Source: JAKAXG01 sp035702985
Lineage (GTDB): Bacteria; Actinomycetota; Acidimicrobiia; Acidimicrobiales; Palsa-688
Reading direction: 5' to 3'
DNA length: 19,298 nucleotides
Assembly (NCBI GenBank): GCA_035702985.1
Contig: DASSZD010000158.1
Coordinates: 1-19,298 of the forward strand
A program made the translations under genes and the position numbers. The notes under the pieces were generated by a model. It saw only the letters and a program-made list of their open reading frames with translations. It had not been told where the DNA came from and ran no database searches. Shown one piece after another: positions 10,511 through 17,751 of this stretch. The first letter of the stretch is position 1; each line of letters begins with the position of its first letter.

Positions 10511-11512
10511 TCAGCGGGGCCAGCGCTCCGAGCGGCCCCGGCGCCGGGCCGACCCGTCCCGTTCGCCCAGCGCCCACGCCCGCCGCCATCCGGCCGCGTC
10601 CGGCCCGGTCAGGGGTGGGGTGGTACCGGCGGCGGCCCGCCGCCGGGCGGTGTACCAGTCGGATCCGACCTCGTCGGCGAGGGCGGCGATGGCCGCCTCC
10701 AGCTCCGAGGCCAGGGCCCGCCGGTCCTGCCCCGGCTGCAGGGGCCGGCCGAAGTTCACGGTGCTGCGCCCGGGCCGGAGCTTCCGTGACCCCTTGGCCA
10801 GGATCCGTCCCGTGCCCTCGACGTGTACGGGCACGATGGGCCGCCCGGCCCGGGCGGCCATCCAGGCCGGACCGGCCTGGTGCGGCTGCCCCCACCCGTC
10901 GGGACTGCGCCCCCCCTCGGGGAAGATCAGCATGCTCCACCCGTCGGCCAGCAGCTCCGACACCCGGTTGACCGAGTCGCGCGACACCCGCTGGCGCTCG
11001 ATGGGGACCGTGTTGAGGAGGAAGGCGAAGGCGGTCGCCTTGACCCGGGTGTCGAAGAAGTAGTCGGCCGCCCCGGCCACGAACAGCTCCCGGCGCCACC
11101 GCTCCGGTATCACCGACACCAGCAGCGGGGCGTCCAGATGGCTGGCGTGGTTGGCGGCGAAGATGACCGGCTCGTCCAGATGGGCTATGCGGTCCAGGCC
11201 TCGTACCTCGGGGTGGGCCAGGGCCCGTACAGCCGGCGCCGACACCAGATCCTGGACCAGGGCCCGGCCCAACCGGGCCGCCGGGGTGCGGGCCCAGTCG
11301 CTGTCGTAGTGGACCCCGAGGGTCTTCTCCGCGGGCGGCCGCTCCACCGTGCCCGGCCAGGTGGGCGGGGCCAGCGGGAAGGCGTCGGGCACCCTCAGCC
11401 GGCGGCGGGCGACCGACGCCGCCGCCTTCACCGCGCCGGGGGACACCGGCAGGCGCCGGCGGGGCTCGGCGCCGCCCGGTAGGGCGGCCTGGCGGAAGCC
11501 CGGTTCGGCCAT
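10511..11512 (-). CDS. Lysophospholipid acyltransferase (PlsC family)
   Basis: A 333-residue acyltransferase. The catalytic H(X4)D box is NHASHLD (His122, Asp127). The substrate-phosphate motif FPEGGRS follows at Glu199, and the third conserved block IVPVHVEG lies near residue 230. Residues 1-105 are an extra N-terminal region rich in Pro and Arg, without clear membrane helices. The family transfers acyl groups from acyl-CoA or acyl-ACP to a lysophosphatidate-like hydroxyl. The ATG at 11512 starts 2 bases after the stop of the LarA-like gene, so this is the last gene of a four-gene operon. A much longer frame upstream is only the shadow of that gene. Here the EGxRS motif is intact, unlike the QGT form in the fused acyltransferase at 8287. 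Its true acceptor may be an unusual lipid made by the operon. Confidence 0.9.
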   Translation of the reverse strand: MAEPGFRQAALPGGAEPRRRLPVSPGAVKAAASVARRRLRVPDAFPLAPPTWPGTVERPPAEKTLGVHYDSDWARTPAARLGRALVQDLVSAPAVRALAHPEVRGLDRIAHLDEPVIFAANHASHLDAPLLVSVIPERWRRELFVAGAADYFFDTRVKATAFAFLLNTVPIERQRVSRDSVNRVSELLADGWSMLIFPEGGRSPDGWGQPHQAGPAWMAARAGRPIVPVHVEGTGRILAKGSRKLRPGRSTVNFGRPLQPGQDRRALASELEAAIAALADEVGSDWYTARRRAAAGTTPPLTGPDAAGWRRAWALGERDGSARRRGRSERWPR

Positions 11513-11514
11513 GG

Positions 11515-13104
11515 TCAGTGCACGTCCGCGATCATGATCGGCGGGCAGTGCAGGTGGGTGATGGTGGCGTCGCGCCCGACCACGTCGCTGGCCATCTCCA
11601 GGGCGTCGTTGAGGGTGCTGGCCGGCGAGAAGCCCAGCCGGCGGACCGCCCGGGTGTCGCCGCCCACGATGATGACCCGGCCCAGGTGCTCCAGGGCATG
11701 GGATCCCCAATACCACATGTAGAAAGGGTGCACGCCGTGGTAGGCGTGACTGGTGCGGTAAAGGTGCCGGTACCACTCGTCGGTGGCGAAGCGCTCCTCG
11801 TAGTTCTTCTCGATCTCCACCGGGTCGGTGGTGTCGGCCAGCACCTCCTCGAAGAAGTCGATGTAGGAGGGGTGGTGAACCGGATGGAACGCCCACGGGG
11901 TGGGGTGGGACAGGATGGCCACGCCACCCTCCCGCACCACCGGCCGGCCCCGGTACAGGTTGAACAGGTAGCCCAGGCCCATGCACATCACCAGGATCGG
12001 GTTCATGATCGAGTTGACGTTGTAGGGGCACAGGTGGGGGAGCCCGAACACCGCGATGTCGGTCTGGCCTTCCACCGGCACGAGCTGCTGGCGGTAGACC
12101 ATCTCGGTGGTGGCCCGGTGCACCGCCTCCACCTCCCCGGCGTGTACCGAGGTCATGGCGTGGGGGGCCTTGATGGACTGGAAGATCCCCCGGGCCACCC
12201 GGGGCGGGGTGAGCGAGAGGCTCTTGTTGGTGGCCACGTAGGCGGCCCGGTCCCGGGTGGTCCACTCCCACTCCCGCTTCTGGAGGAACGCCATCTGCTC
12301 GGGGAAGGTGTCGTTGTTGAGGGTGGTCTCGATCTGGAAGACCTTGACCCCCGAGGCGGCGATCAGCCGGCCCATCCGCCAGTTCGAGGAGTGCAGCTCG
12401 GAGCGTTCCTGGTCCATGAAAGACCGGCTGTGGCGCATGGTCCGCACGTTGTGGTGGTGGCGGAGGCTGCGGTAGCTGGCCAGGCCGGTGGCCACGCTCT
12501 TGTGCCCGCCGTCCATGGCCACCAGGTTGATGTTCACGTAGACCAGCAGGTCCGACTCGGCGGCCCGCTTGTTGATCTCCACGTCCTCGCCATGGTCCGT
12601 GACACCCAGGTGGACCAGCCCGTCGGGGTCTTCGGCGTCGTGCTGGAGCAGGCGGCCGGAGGGTGCGAAAGCGTCGTAGACCCGGTCGCCGACGGCGTGG
12701 CGCAGCTCCGCCTCGGTCATCCGGCGGTGCAGGGCCAGGGCGCAGATCAGCACCACGTCATCGACGCCGGCCGCGGCGGCCATGTCGAGCACCGCCTCCA
12801 TGACCCGCTGGCGGTTGTCCGGCCGGCGCATGGGCGGGAGGGGCAGGGAGATGTCGTCGAAGGCGATGGTCAGGCGCATGCCCGGGAACAGCAGCTCGGG
12901 CAGGGGCTCGGAATCCCCCAGGGGGTTGAGCAGGGCGTGGCGGATGGCCTCGTCGGGGTCCTCCAGCGGCTTCACCGGCTCGGGGGCGTAGATGACCCGG
13001 GACCGGCCGGCGGGCAGTCGCTCCAGGCGGAATCCCTCCCCGTGCCAGGTCAGGATCGGCGGGGTGGAGCGGTCCACTTCGAGAACGAATCCGGGACGGG
13101 GCAT
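11515..13104 (-). CDS. LarA-like (DUF2088) nickel racemase-family protein
   Basis: A 529-residue protein whose N-terminal half matches the DUF2088/LarA family of nickel-pincer 2-hydroxyacid racemases and epimerases. Visible marks are AFDDISLPLP (about 81-90, the DxTRP region), LALHRRMTEAELRHAVGD (123-140, matching the LarA GTHRPMTEEE block, with the catalytic His kept as His126), EINKRAAESDLLVYVNI (176-192), and GGHKS with Lys202, the counterpart of the lysine that carries the pincer cofactor. A HHH run at 216-218 lies where a nickel-ligand His is expected. The second catalytic His and the Arg of DxTRP appear to be missing, and the protein is about 100 residues longer than LarA. The ATG at 13104 follows the dehydrogenase stop by 2 bases, with GAAGAGAAG just upstream as ribosome site. 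No larB, larC or larE cofactor genes lie in the window. Substrate unknown. Confidence 0.8.
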   Translation of the reverse strand: MPRPGFVLEVDRSTPPILTWHGEGFRLERLPAGRSRVIYAPEPVKPLEDPDEAIRHALLNPLGDSEPLPELLFPGMRLTIAFDDISLPLPPMRRPDNRQRVMEAVLDMAAAAGVDDVVLICALALHRRMTEAELRHAVGDRVYDAFAPSGRLLQHDAEDPDGLVHLGVTDHGEDVEINKRAAESDLLVYVNINLVAMDGGHKSVATGLASYRSLRHHHNVRTMRHSRSFMDQERSELHSSNWRMGRLIAASGVKVFQIETTLNNDTFPEQMAFLQKREWEWTTRDRAAYVATNKSLSLTPPRVARGIFQSIKAPHAMTSVHAGEVEAVHRATTEMVYRQQLVPVEGQTDIAVFGLPHLCPYNVNSIMNPILVMCMGLGYLFNLYRGRPVVREGGVAILSHPTPWAFHPVHHPSYIDFFEEVLADTTDPVEIEKNYEERFATDEWYRHLYRTSHAYHGVHPFYMWYWGSHALEHLGRVIIVGGDTRAVRRLGFSPASTLNDALEMASDVVGRDATITHLHCPPIMIADVH

Positions 13105-13106
13105 AG

Positions 13107-14261
13107 CTATCTTCTCTTCTCGTTGCGAAGGTCGAACACGATCTTGGCAGCGCCGCGCCGGCCGGCGGAGCCGGCGTGGTCTATGGCCTCGGTGTAGCGG
13201 TCCAGGGGGTAGGCGGCCGACACCAGCCGTTCCAGTCCAGCGGCGTCGACCACGTCCATGGCCAGGTCGAAGCTGTGCCGGCCGCCCCGGGCCGGTTCGG
13301 GACCGTAGGCGTAGGCGCCGGCCAGGCGGATCTCCCGCTGCCACAGGGGGGTCAGGTCGATGCCGGTGTGACCGGGCATGCCGGCCAGCACCACCGTGGC
13401 GCCCGGGGCGGCCACGGCCAGGGCCTCGGCGATCGACTCGGGGGAACCCACGCAGTCGTAGACCAGGTCCGCCCCACCGGTGAGCTGGCCGTTGTCGAGC
13501 ATCCACGACCCGGTGGCCCGCCGCACGGCCCGGCGGATCTCGCCCGGCTCGACGACCGTCGTGGCGCCGAGCTCACGGGCCAGGCGGCGCTGGTCGGGAT
13601 GCTTGGCCACGGCTATCAGCGCGGTGATGTCGTCGCGGAGGCGGTGCACGGCGGCGATGGTGGCCAGTCCGATGGTCCCCGCTCCGATCACCACCGCCCG
13701 GCCGCCGGCCGACTCGGGCGGGAGCAGCGCGGCGTGCACGGCGCAGGCGGTGGGCTCGACCATCACCGCCGCCTCGTCGCTCCAGCCGGCCGGGATGGCG
13801 TGCAGCTGGTCCCGGTGGGCGGCCAGCGCCAGGGACCACCCGCCTCCGGTGTCGCAGCAGTAACCGGTCTGCAGGCCGGGGCCCAGATGGCCGGCCACCA
13901 GCCGCTCGCAGTGGTTGGTCCGCCCGGCGGCGCAGGCCGGGCAGGGCGGCTCGACACCCCGGATGCGGCAGTGCAGCACCGGCTCCACCACCACCCGGCG
14001 CCCGTCGGCGGTGTCGGCCACCACCTCGTGGCCGGGCACGAACGGGAAGCTCACGATGGGCTCGAACCACCGCGACGACCGGCCCGACACGGTGGCCAGG
14101 TCGCTGCCGCATATGCCCGACAGGCGGGGTCGCACCAGCTCCCAGTCCGGGCCGGGCAGCTCCGGTACCTCCACCTCGGCCAACCGCAGCGGGGCCGGCC
14201 GCCCAGCCACCCGGGCGGCGGCGAAGCGGGGGAGCGACCGCTCGATCTGGAGAGCCCTCAT
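13107..14261 (-). CDS. Zinc-dependent alcohol dehydrogenase (MDR family)
   Basis: A 384-residue medium-chain dehydrogenase/reductase. The GroES-like N-terminal domain has the catalytic zinc ligands Cys51 (GICGSD) and His78-Glu79 (PGHE), with Glu169 likely the third. A structural-zinc lobe has Cys98, Cys107, Cys110 and Cys118; the first two are separated by an unusually long loop. The Rossmann domain starts at VIGAGTIGLA (191-200). Similarity is to the threonine/sorbitol dehydrogenase branch, but the substrate cannot be named. The ATG at 14261 overlaps the stop of the reductase gene by 4 bases (ATGA), and the LarA-like gene begins 2 bases after its own stop. In this operon it may oxidise or reduce a hydroxyl or aldehyde on the same compound handled by its neighbours. 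Confidence 0.9.
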   Translation of the reverse strand: MRALQIERSLPRFAAARVAGRPAPLRLAEVEVPELPGPDWELVRPRLSGICGSDLATVSGRSSRWFEPIVSFPFVPGHEVVADTADGRRVVVEPVLHCRIRGVEPPCPACAAGRTNHCERLVAGHLGPGLQTGYCCDTGGGWSLALAAHRDQLHAIPAGWSDEAAVMVEPTACAVHAALLPPESAGGRAVVIGAGTIGLATIAAVHRLRDDITALIAVAKHPDQRRLARELGATTVVEPGEIRRAVRRATGSWMLDNGQLTGGADLVYDCVGSPESIAEALAVAAPGATVVLAGMPGHTGIDLTPLWQREIRLAGAYAYGPEPARGGRHSFDLAMDVVDAAGLERLVSAAYPLDRYTEAIDHAGSAGRRGAAKIVFDLRNEKRR

Positions 14262-16606
14262 CGCCTCGGCCCGATCGGCAGCAGGGGCCGGGGCCCACCC
14301 TCGGCCTTGGGCCAGTGCTCCACGTGCCATCCCCGCTTCCGGGCGATGGCGGCCAGCTTGGTCTCGGGGTTGACCGCCACCGGGTGGCCGGCCGCCTCGA
14401 GCATGGGCAGGTCGCTGGCCGAGTCGGCGTAGGCCACCGCCTGCTCCAGGTCCAGGTTGTTGGCCCGGGCGTAGTCGGCCATGATCAGGGCCCTGGCCTC
14501 ACCGGTCGGCGGGGCCTCGACCAGCTCGCCGGTGAACCGGCCGGCTCTTTGTCCGAGCCTGGCGCACACCACCTCGTCGAAGAGGGGCCGCAACGGTTCG
14601 ATGACCACGTCCAGGGCCCCGGTGATCAGAAGCGTCTTGTGACCCAGGGCCCGGTGCTCGCGGACCCGCCGGATACCGGCCGGGAAGGACTTGGTGAGCA
14701 CCAGATTGCTGAACATCTCCCAGCTGTCCCGCTCCAGCCGCTCCACCGGCGCTCCGTCGTAGCGGCGGTAGAAGTAGCGGAGGAAATCGCTGCGGTCGGC
14801 CCGGTCCAGGGCCAGCAGCCGGGGGGCCTCCTTCATGGTGCGCAGCACGAAGCCCACCCGCTCCTGGTCGTCCTGGCGGCGGGTGGCCAGATAGGAGTAG
14901 GAGTCCACCACGTTGGACGCGATGAGGGTGTTCTCCAGGTCGAACACCGCCAGGTGCCGGTCCGGGGACAGCACGGCCCGCCGGCCCCGCTCCTCCCGGC
15001 TCAGGCCGGTGGCGCCGCCACGCTTCTTGGTCTCGCCCCCCGGGTTGGCCAGGCGGACCCGGGCGTGGGCGACCACCGACGGGAGGTAGACGTTGTGGCA
15101 GAAGTGGGGCCACTCGATGACGGCCGGGTCCAGGTTGAACTCGGCCCGGTCGTCCTCAGGCATCTGGCGGTGCAGCTCGAGCAGTCGGTCCACCGAGAAG
15201 ATGGCCTCGGTCTCGGTGTAGGCGCCGTACAGCTCGACGTACGACAACGCCCGGCCCACCTCGTCGCGCCGCTCCTCCAACCGGGCGCTGAGATCCGCCT
15301 GACGCCCCCGTAGAGGCAGTGACCGCAGACCTCTCTCGGCGGTGTCGATGGCCTTCGACGCCCGGGTCAGCTGCTTCTGCACCCGGCGCCGGCCGGGGAA
15401 GGACCATTCGGGCACGGTGATCGGCTGGTCCTGGCTGTCGGCCAGGGGGTGCTCCAGGAACCAGGCCCGTACCAGCTCCACCAGCTGCCGGTACCGCAAC
15501 GGATTGCGGGCGCCCGACGCCGAGTGGAACACGTCGGGGTGGTCGAGCGGGCCGCGGGCGGCCACCGCCACGATGGAGGCGACCACCAGGTCGACGGGGA
15601 TCACGTCGATCACCCCCTCGGGGACGCCGGGGAACTCCTTGAGCAGGCCCTTGGCGTAGGAGATGATGACCGGATCGGCCATGCGGAACCCCCGGATCCA
15701 CCCCGGGACCGGTTCGGCCAGGGCCGACTCGATGATCGACGGCCGCACGATGCTGAGCGGCAGGTCCCGGCGGGACTCGAGCAGGGCCCGCTCGCCGAGG
15801 GCCTTGGTGTAGGCGTAGGCGTCCGGCCAGCCCAGACCCTGGGCCCGGGCCTTGCCCACCTCGACCATGCGGTCGTTGACCCACTCCTGGCGGAACTTCT
15901 CGGACCGGGCGGCCAGCAGGGGCGTGCCCGCCGCCCCCAGCTCCCGGCGGGCCTGGCGCTGGAACCGGGCCAGCATCTTGGGGTCCCGGCTCTCGGCGTC
16001 GGCGTCGGCCCGGGCCCGGCGGGCCGCCGCCACCTCAGGCTTCCAGTCGAGCTCGGTGGACCAGGGGGTGTCGGGAAGGGGGGCCTCGGGGGCCAGACCC
16101 CGGCGGCTGCCGGCCACGTAGGCGGTGGAGACGGCAATGAGGTGGGGTTTGGGCCGGTCCGCCGGCCTCGTCTCGGCCAGGCGCAGCAGGGTCTCGGCCA
16201 CCCGGGTGGGGCCCAGCAGGTTGATCTCCACGGCGGAGTCCAGAGGGGAGTCGAAGCTCACGGTGGCGGCCGAATGGATGACCACGTCGCAGGAGGCGAG
16301 GGTGGCCTCCCCCTCGGCGTCCAGTCCCAGGCCGTCGACGCCCACATCGCCCGCCATGACCCGCAGCCGGCGCTCGACCATCGGGTCGAACCCGTCACCC
16401 AGCTCCCGGCGGAGGCGGTCGAAGCAGTTGTTCCGCAGGATCTCCCGGCGCACCCGGTCGGCCGGGCCGCGCCGGCCAGGCCGCACCAGGAGAGCGACCT
16501 CGCAGTCGGGCACCGAGCGCAGCAACCGCTCGATGAGAGCGGTGCCGAGGAACCCGGTGCCTCCGGTGATGGCGATCCGTTTACCCGCGAGGGCCTCGCG
16601 CAGCAT
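14258..16606 (-). CDS. Fatty acyl-CoA reductase-like SDR fused to HAD-IB domain
   Basis: A 782-residue fusion. Residues 9-390 are an extended SDR of the male-sterility/thioester-reductase (NAD_binding_4) type: NAD(P) motif TGGTGFLG (14-21), Ser160 in VSTAY, and the catalytic YAYTK (Tyr264, Lys268). Residues about 450-515 (SYVELYGAYTETEAIF, then PHFCHNVYLPSVV) resemble the FAR C-terminal 'sterile' domain, supporting acyl-CoA reduction to aldehyde or alcohol. Residues 548-760 are a HAD-IB domain: motif I FDLENT (Asp556, with Glu558 where Asp is usual) and motif IV ADSASDLPML (Asp728, Asp732). The ATG at 16606 is preferred over a TTG one codon earlier, because AGGG ends four bases before it. It is the first gene of the operon, just behind a TetR-type palindrome. 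Substrate chain length is not readable. Confidence 0.87.
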   Translation of the reverse strand: MLREALAGKRIAITGGTGFLGTALIERLLRSVPDCEVALLVRPGRRGPADRVRREILRNNCFDRLRRELGDGFDPMVERRLRVMAGDVGVDGLGLDAEGEATLASCDVVIHSAATVSFDSPLDSAVEINLLGPTRVAETLLRLAETRPADRPKPHLIAVSTAYVAGSRRGLAPEAPLPDTPWSTELDWKPEVAAARRARADADAESRDPKMLARFQRQARRELGAAGTPLLAARSEKFRQEWVNDRMVEVGKARAQGLGWPDAYAYTKALGERALLESRRDLPLSIVRPSIIESALAEPVPGWIRGFRMADPVIISYAKGLLKEFPGVPEGVIDVIPVDLVVASIVAVAARGPLDHPDVFHSASGARNPLRYRQLVELVRAWFLEHPLADSQDQPITVPEWSFPGRRRVQKQLTRASKAIDTAERGLRSLPLRGRQADLSARLEERRDEVGRALSYVELYGAYTETEAIFSVDRLLELHRQMPEDDRAEFNLDPAVIEWPHFCHNVYLPSVVAHARVRLANPGGETKKRGGATGLSREERGRRAVLSPDRHLAVFDLENTLIASNVVDSYSYLATRRQDDQERVGFVLRTMKEAPRLLALDRADRSDFLRYFYRRYDGAPVERLERDSWEMFSNLVLTKSFPAGIRRVREHRALGHKTLLITGALDVVIEPLRPLFDEVVCARLGQRAGRFTGELVEAPPTGEARALIMADYARANNLDLEQAVAYADSASDLPMLEAAGHPVAVNPETKLAAIARKRGWHVEHWPKAEGGPRPLLPIGPRR

Positions 16607-16616
16607 CAACCCTGTC

Positions 16617-16628
16617 TACCATATGGTA
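16617..16628. promoter_or_regulatory. TetR-type operator palindrome, shared divergent control region
   Basis: TACCATATGGTA is a perfect 12-bp palindrome lying 10 bases before the reductase start and 13 bases before the TetR ATG. On the minus strand TATGGT (16623-16618) fits a -10 box with TTCATT (16646-16641) 17 bases upstream. On the plus strand the mirror TATGGT falls at the same place. A repressor bound here would block both promoters. TetR regulators typically bind such sites between themselves and their target operon. Confidence 0.75.
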
Positions 16629-16641
16629 AGTGAGGGCGGGA

Positions 16642-17274
16642 ATGAACACTCCGGCGAATTCGGGCTCCGGACCGGAGAGGGCCCCGGGCGGCACCCGGGA
16701 CCGGGTGGTCGACGCCGCCCTCACCGCCTTCGGCCGGCGCGGTTACGACGTCACCTCCCTCGACGCGGTGGCCGGCGAGCTGGGGGTGCGGAAGCAGACC
16801 ATCCTCTATTACTTCCCCTCCAAGGAGGCCCTGCTGGAGGCGGTGGTGGACCAGGCCGCTCTCGAGCTGACCGGGGTCCTGTCGCTGGCGTCGCCCGGCC
16901 CGGGGCCGGCCTGGGCGCGGGTGAGGGCGGTGGTACGGGCGGTGTTCCGCTTGGCGGCCCGCCGGCCGGAGCTGCTGGGCCTGGTGCGGGAGGTGAGCCG
17001 GCTGGGCCCGCCCAGCGCCACCCGCTTCGCCGTAATGCTGGGCCCGTTGATCGACGGGGCCACCCGTTTTCTGGAGGACGCCATGGTCCGGGGGGAGCTG
17101 CGCTCGCAGGACGCCCGGCTGCTCCTGCTGATGGCCTACTCCAGCGTGGTGGGGGTGGCCACCGAGGTGGAGGTCCTGCGGGCCCTCGGGGTCGAGCCCA
17201 CCGCCCGGTCCATGGTGCGCCAGCGGCAGGCCCTGCTGGGGTTCCTCAGGTCGGCGCTCCTACCGGCGGGGTAG
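16642..17274 (+). CDS. TetR-family transcriptional regulator
   Basis: A 210-residue TetR-type repressor of normal length. The helix-turn-helix is clear at residues 22-65: VVDAALTAFGRRGYDVTSLD, then AVAGELGVRKQTILYYF and PSKEALLEAVV. The remaining helical domain would bind the effector, by context probably an acyl-CoA or lipid intermediate, but this is inference. The ATG at 16642 is chosen because GAGGG stands 5 bases before it. A GTG at 16630, only one base after the palindrome, would leave no ribosome site. It is divergent from the reductase operon and shares its control region with it. Confidence 0.93.
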   Translation: MNTPANSGSGPERAPGGTRDRVVDAALTAFGRRGYDVTSLDAVAGELGVRKQTILYYFPSKEALLEAVVDQAALELTGVLSLASPGPGPAWARVRAVVRAVFRLAARRPELLGLVREVSRLGPPSATRFAVMLGPLIDGATRFLEDAMVRGELRSQDARLLLLMAYSSVVGVATEVEVLRALGVEPTARSMVRQRQALLGFLRSALLPAG

Positions 17275-17545
17275 GCCGCCGGCCGGCCCCTGGGGTCGGG
17301 GCGGGCGGGCCTGGTCGGGGTCGCCGCCGGAGTGGTGTCGACTGTCGGGGTGGTGTCGACTGTCGGGGTGGTGACGTGGGAGGAGTCGCCGGTGGGTCGC
17401 CGGTGGGTCGACGGTGGGGTCGCCGGGTGATGATGAGCCGGGAGGGCTGGGTGGTGGCTCGCCGGGTGGTGATGAGCCGGCGGTGTGGGTGGTCGGTCGC
17501 CGGGTGGTGATGAGCCGGCGGGCTGCGGCCAGCCGGCGACTGCGC
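17275..17545. repeat. Non-coding short tandem repeats after tetR
   Basis: No credible gene. The stretch holds two exact 18-base copies of GTGGTGTCGACTGTCGGG (17332-17367), a doubled GTCGCCGGTGG (about 17385-17407), and three copies of a 38-39 base unit beginning TCGCCGGGTGGTGATGAGCC (17420, 17459, 17497). His/Pro-rich frames on the minus strand are artefacts of these repeats. Confidence 0.75.
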
Positions 17546-17631
17546 AACTGGTGACACGAGCATCATTCTGGGGACAGAACACGACATCCCATGTCGCTTC
17601 ATGTCACCAGAAGCAAGTCCTGTCACCAGTT
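17546..17631. repeat. Inverted-repeat element
   Basis: AACTGGTGACA (17546-17556) and its exact complement TGTCACCAGTT (17621-17631) bound an 86-base stretch. Inside lie a further copy of TGTCACCAG (17602-17610) and a small hairpin, GACAT CCC ATGTC (17583-17595). The stretch is lower in GC than its surroundings. It may be a remnant or non-autonomous mobile element, or a palindromic repeat family. No transposase is present. Confidence 0.5.
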
Positions 17632-17683
17632 CGGATGGCGCACACCCCGATCCGTGTCAACCGGTGGCGGGAGCAGCCCCCGG

Positions 17684-17737
17684 GACCCGGCACCTGGGGC
17701 CCTGCACCCAGCCCCCGAGACCCGGCACCTGGGGCCC
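17684..17737. repeat. 19-base direct repeat
   Basis: GACCCGGCACCTGGGGCCC occurs exactly at 17684-17702 and 17719-17737, 35 bases apart. It lies just downstream of the minus-strand gene ending at 17752 and partly overlaps that gene's terminator-like hairpin. Confidence 0.75.
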
Positions 17738-17749
17738 GGCACCCGGGCC
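17733..17749 (-). terminator. Hairpin after the four-helix membrane protein gene
   Basis: GGCCCGG and CCGGGCC pair perfectly around a 3-base loop, starting 2 bases after the stop codon on the minus strand. No U-tract follows. The position suits a factor-independent-like terminator of GC-rich genomes. Confidence 0.5.
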
Positions 17750-17751
17750 TG

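Noticed and set aside
16630..16641. GTG at 16630 as the tetR start
   Set aside because: It lies almost against the operator palindrome with no ribosome site. The ATG at 16642 has GAGGG at good spacing.
17420..17535. CRISPR array
   Set aside because: The copies are adjacent and imperfect, without unique spacers, and no cas genes are present. The same applies to 19040-19132.
17136..17626. His/Pro-rich minus-strand frames after tetR
   Set aside because: Their composition comes from the tandem repeats. They overlap the tetR 3' end and have no ribosome site or family resemblance.
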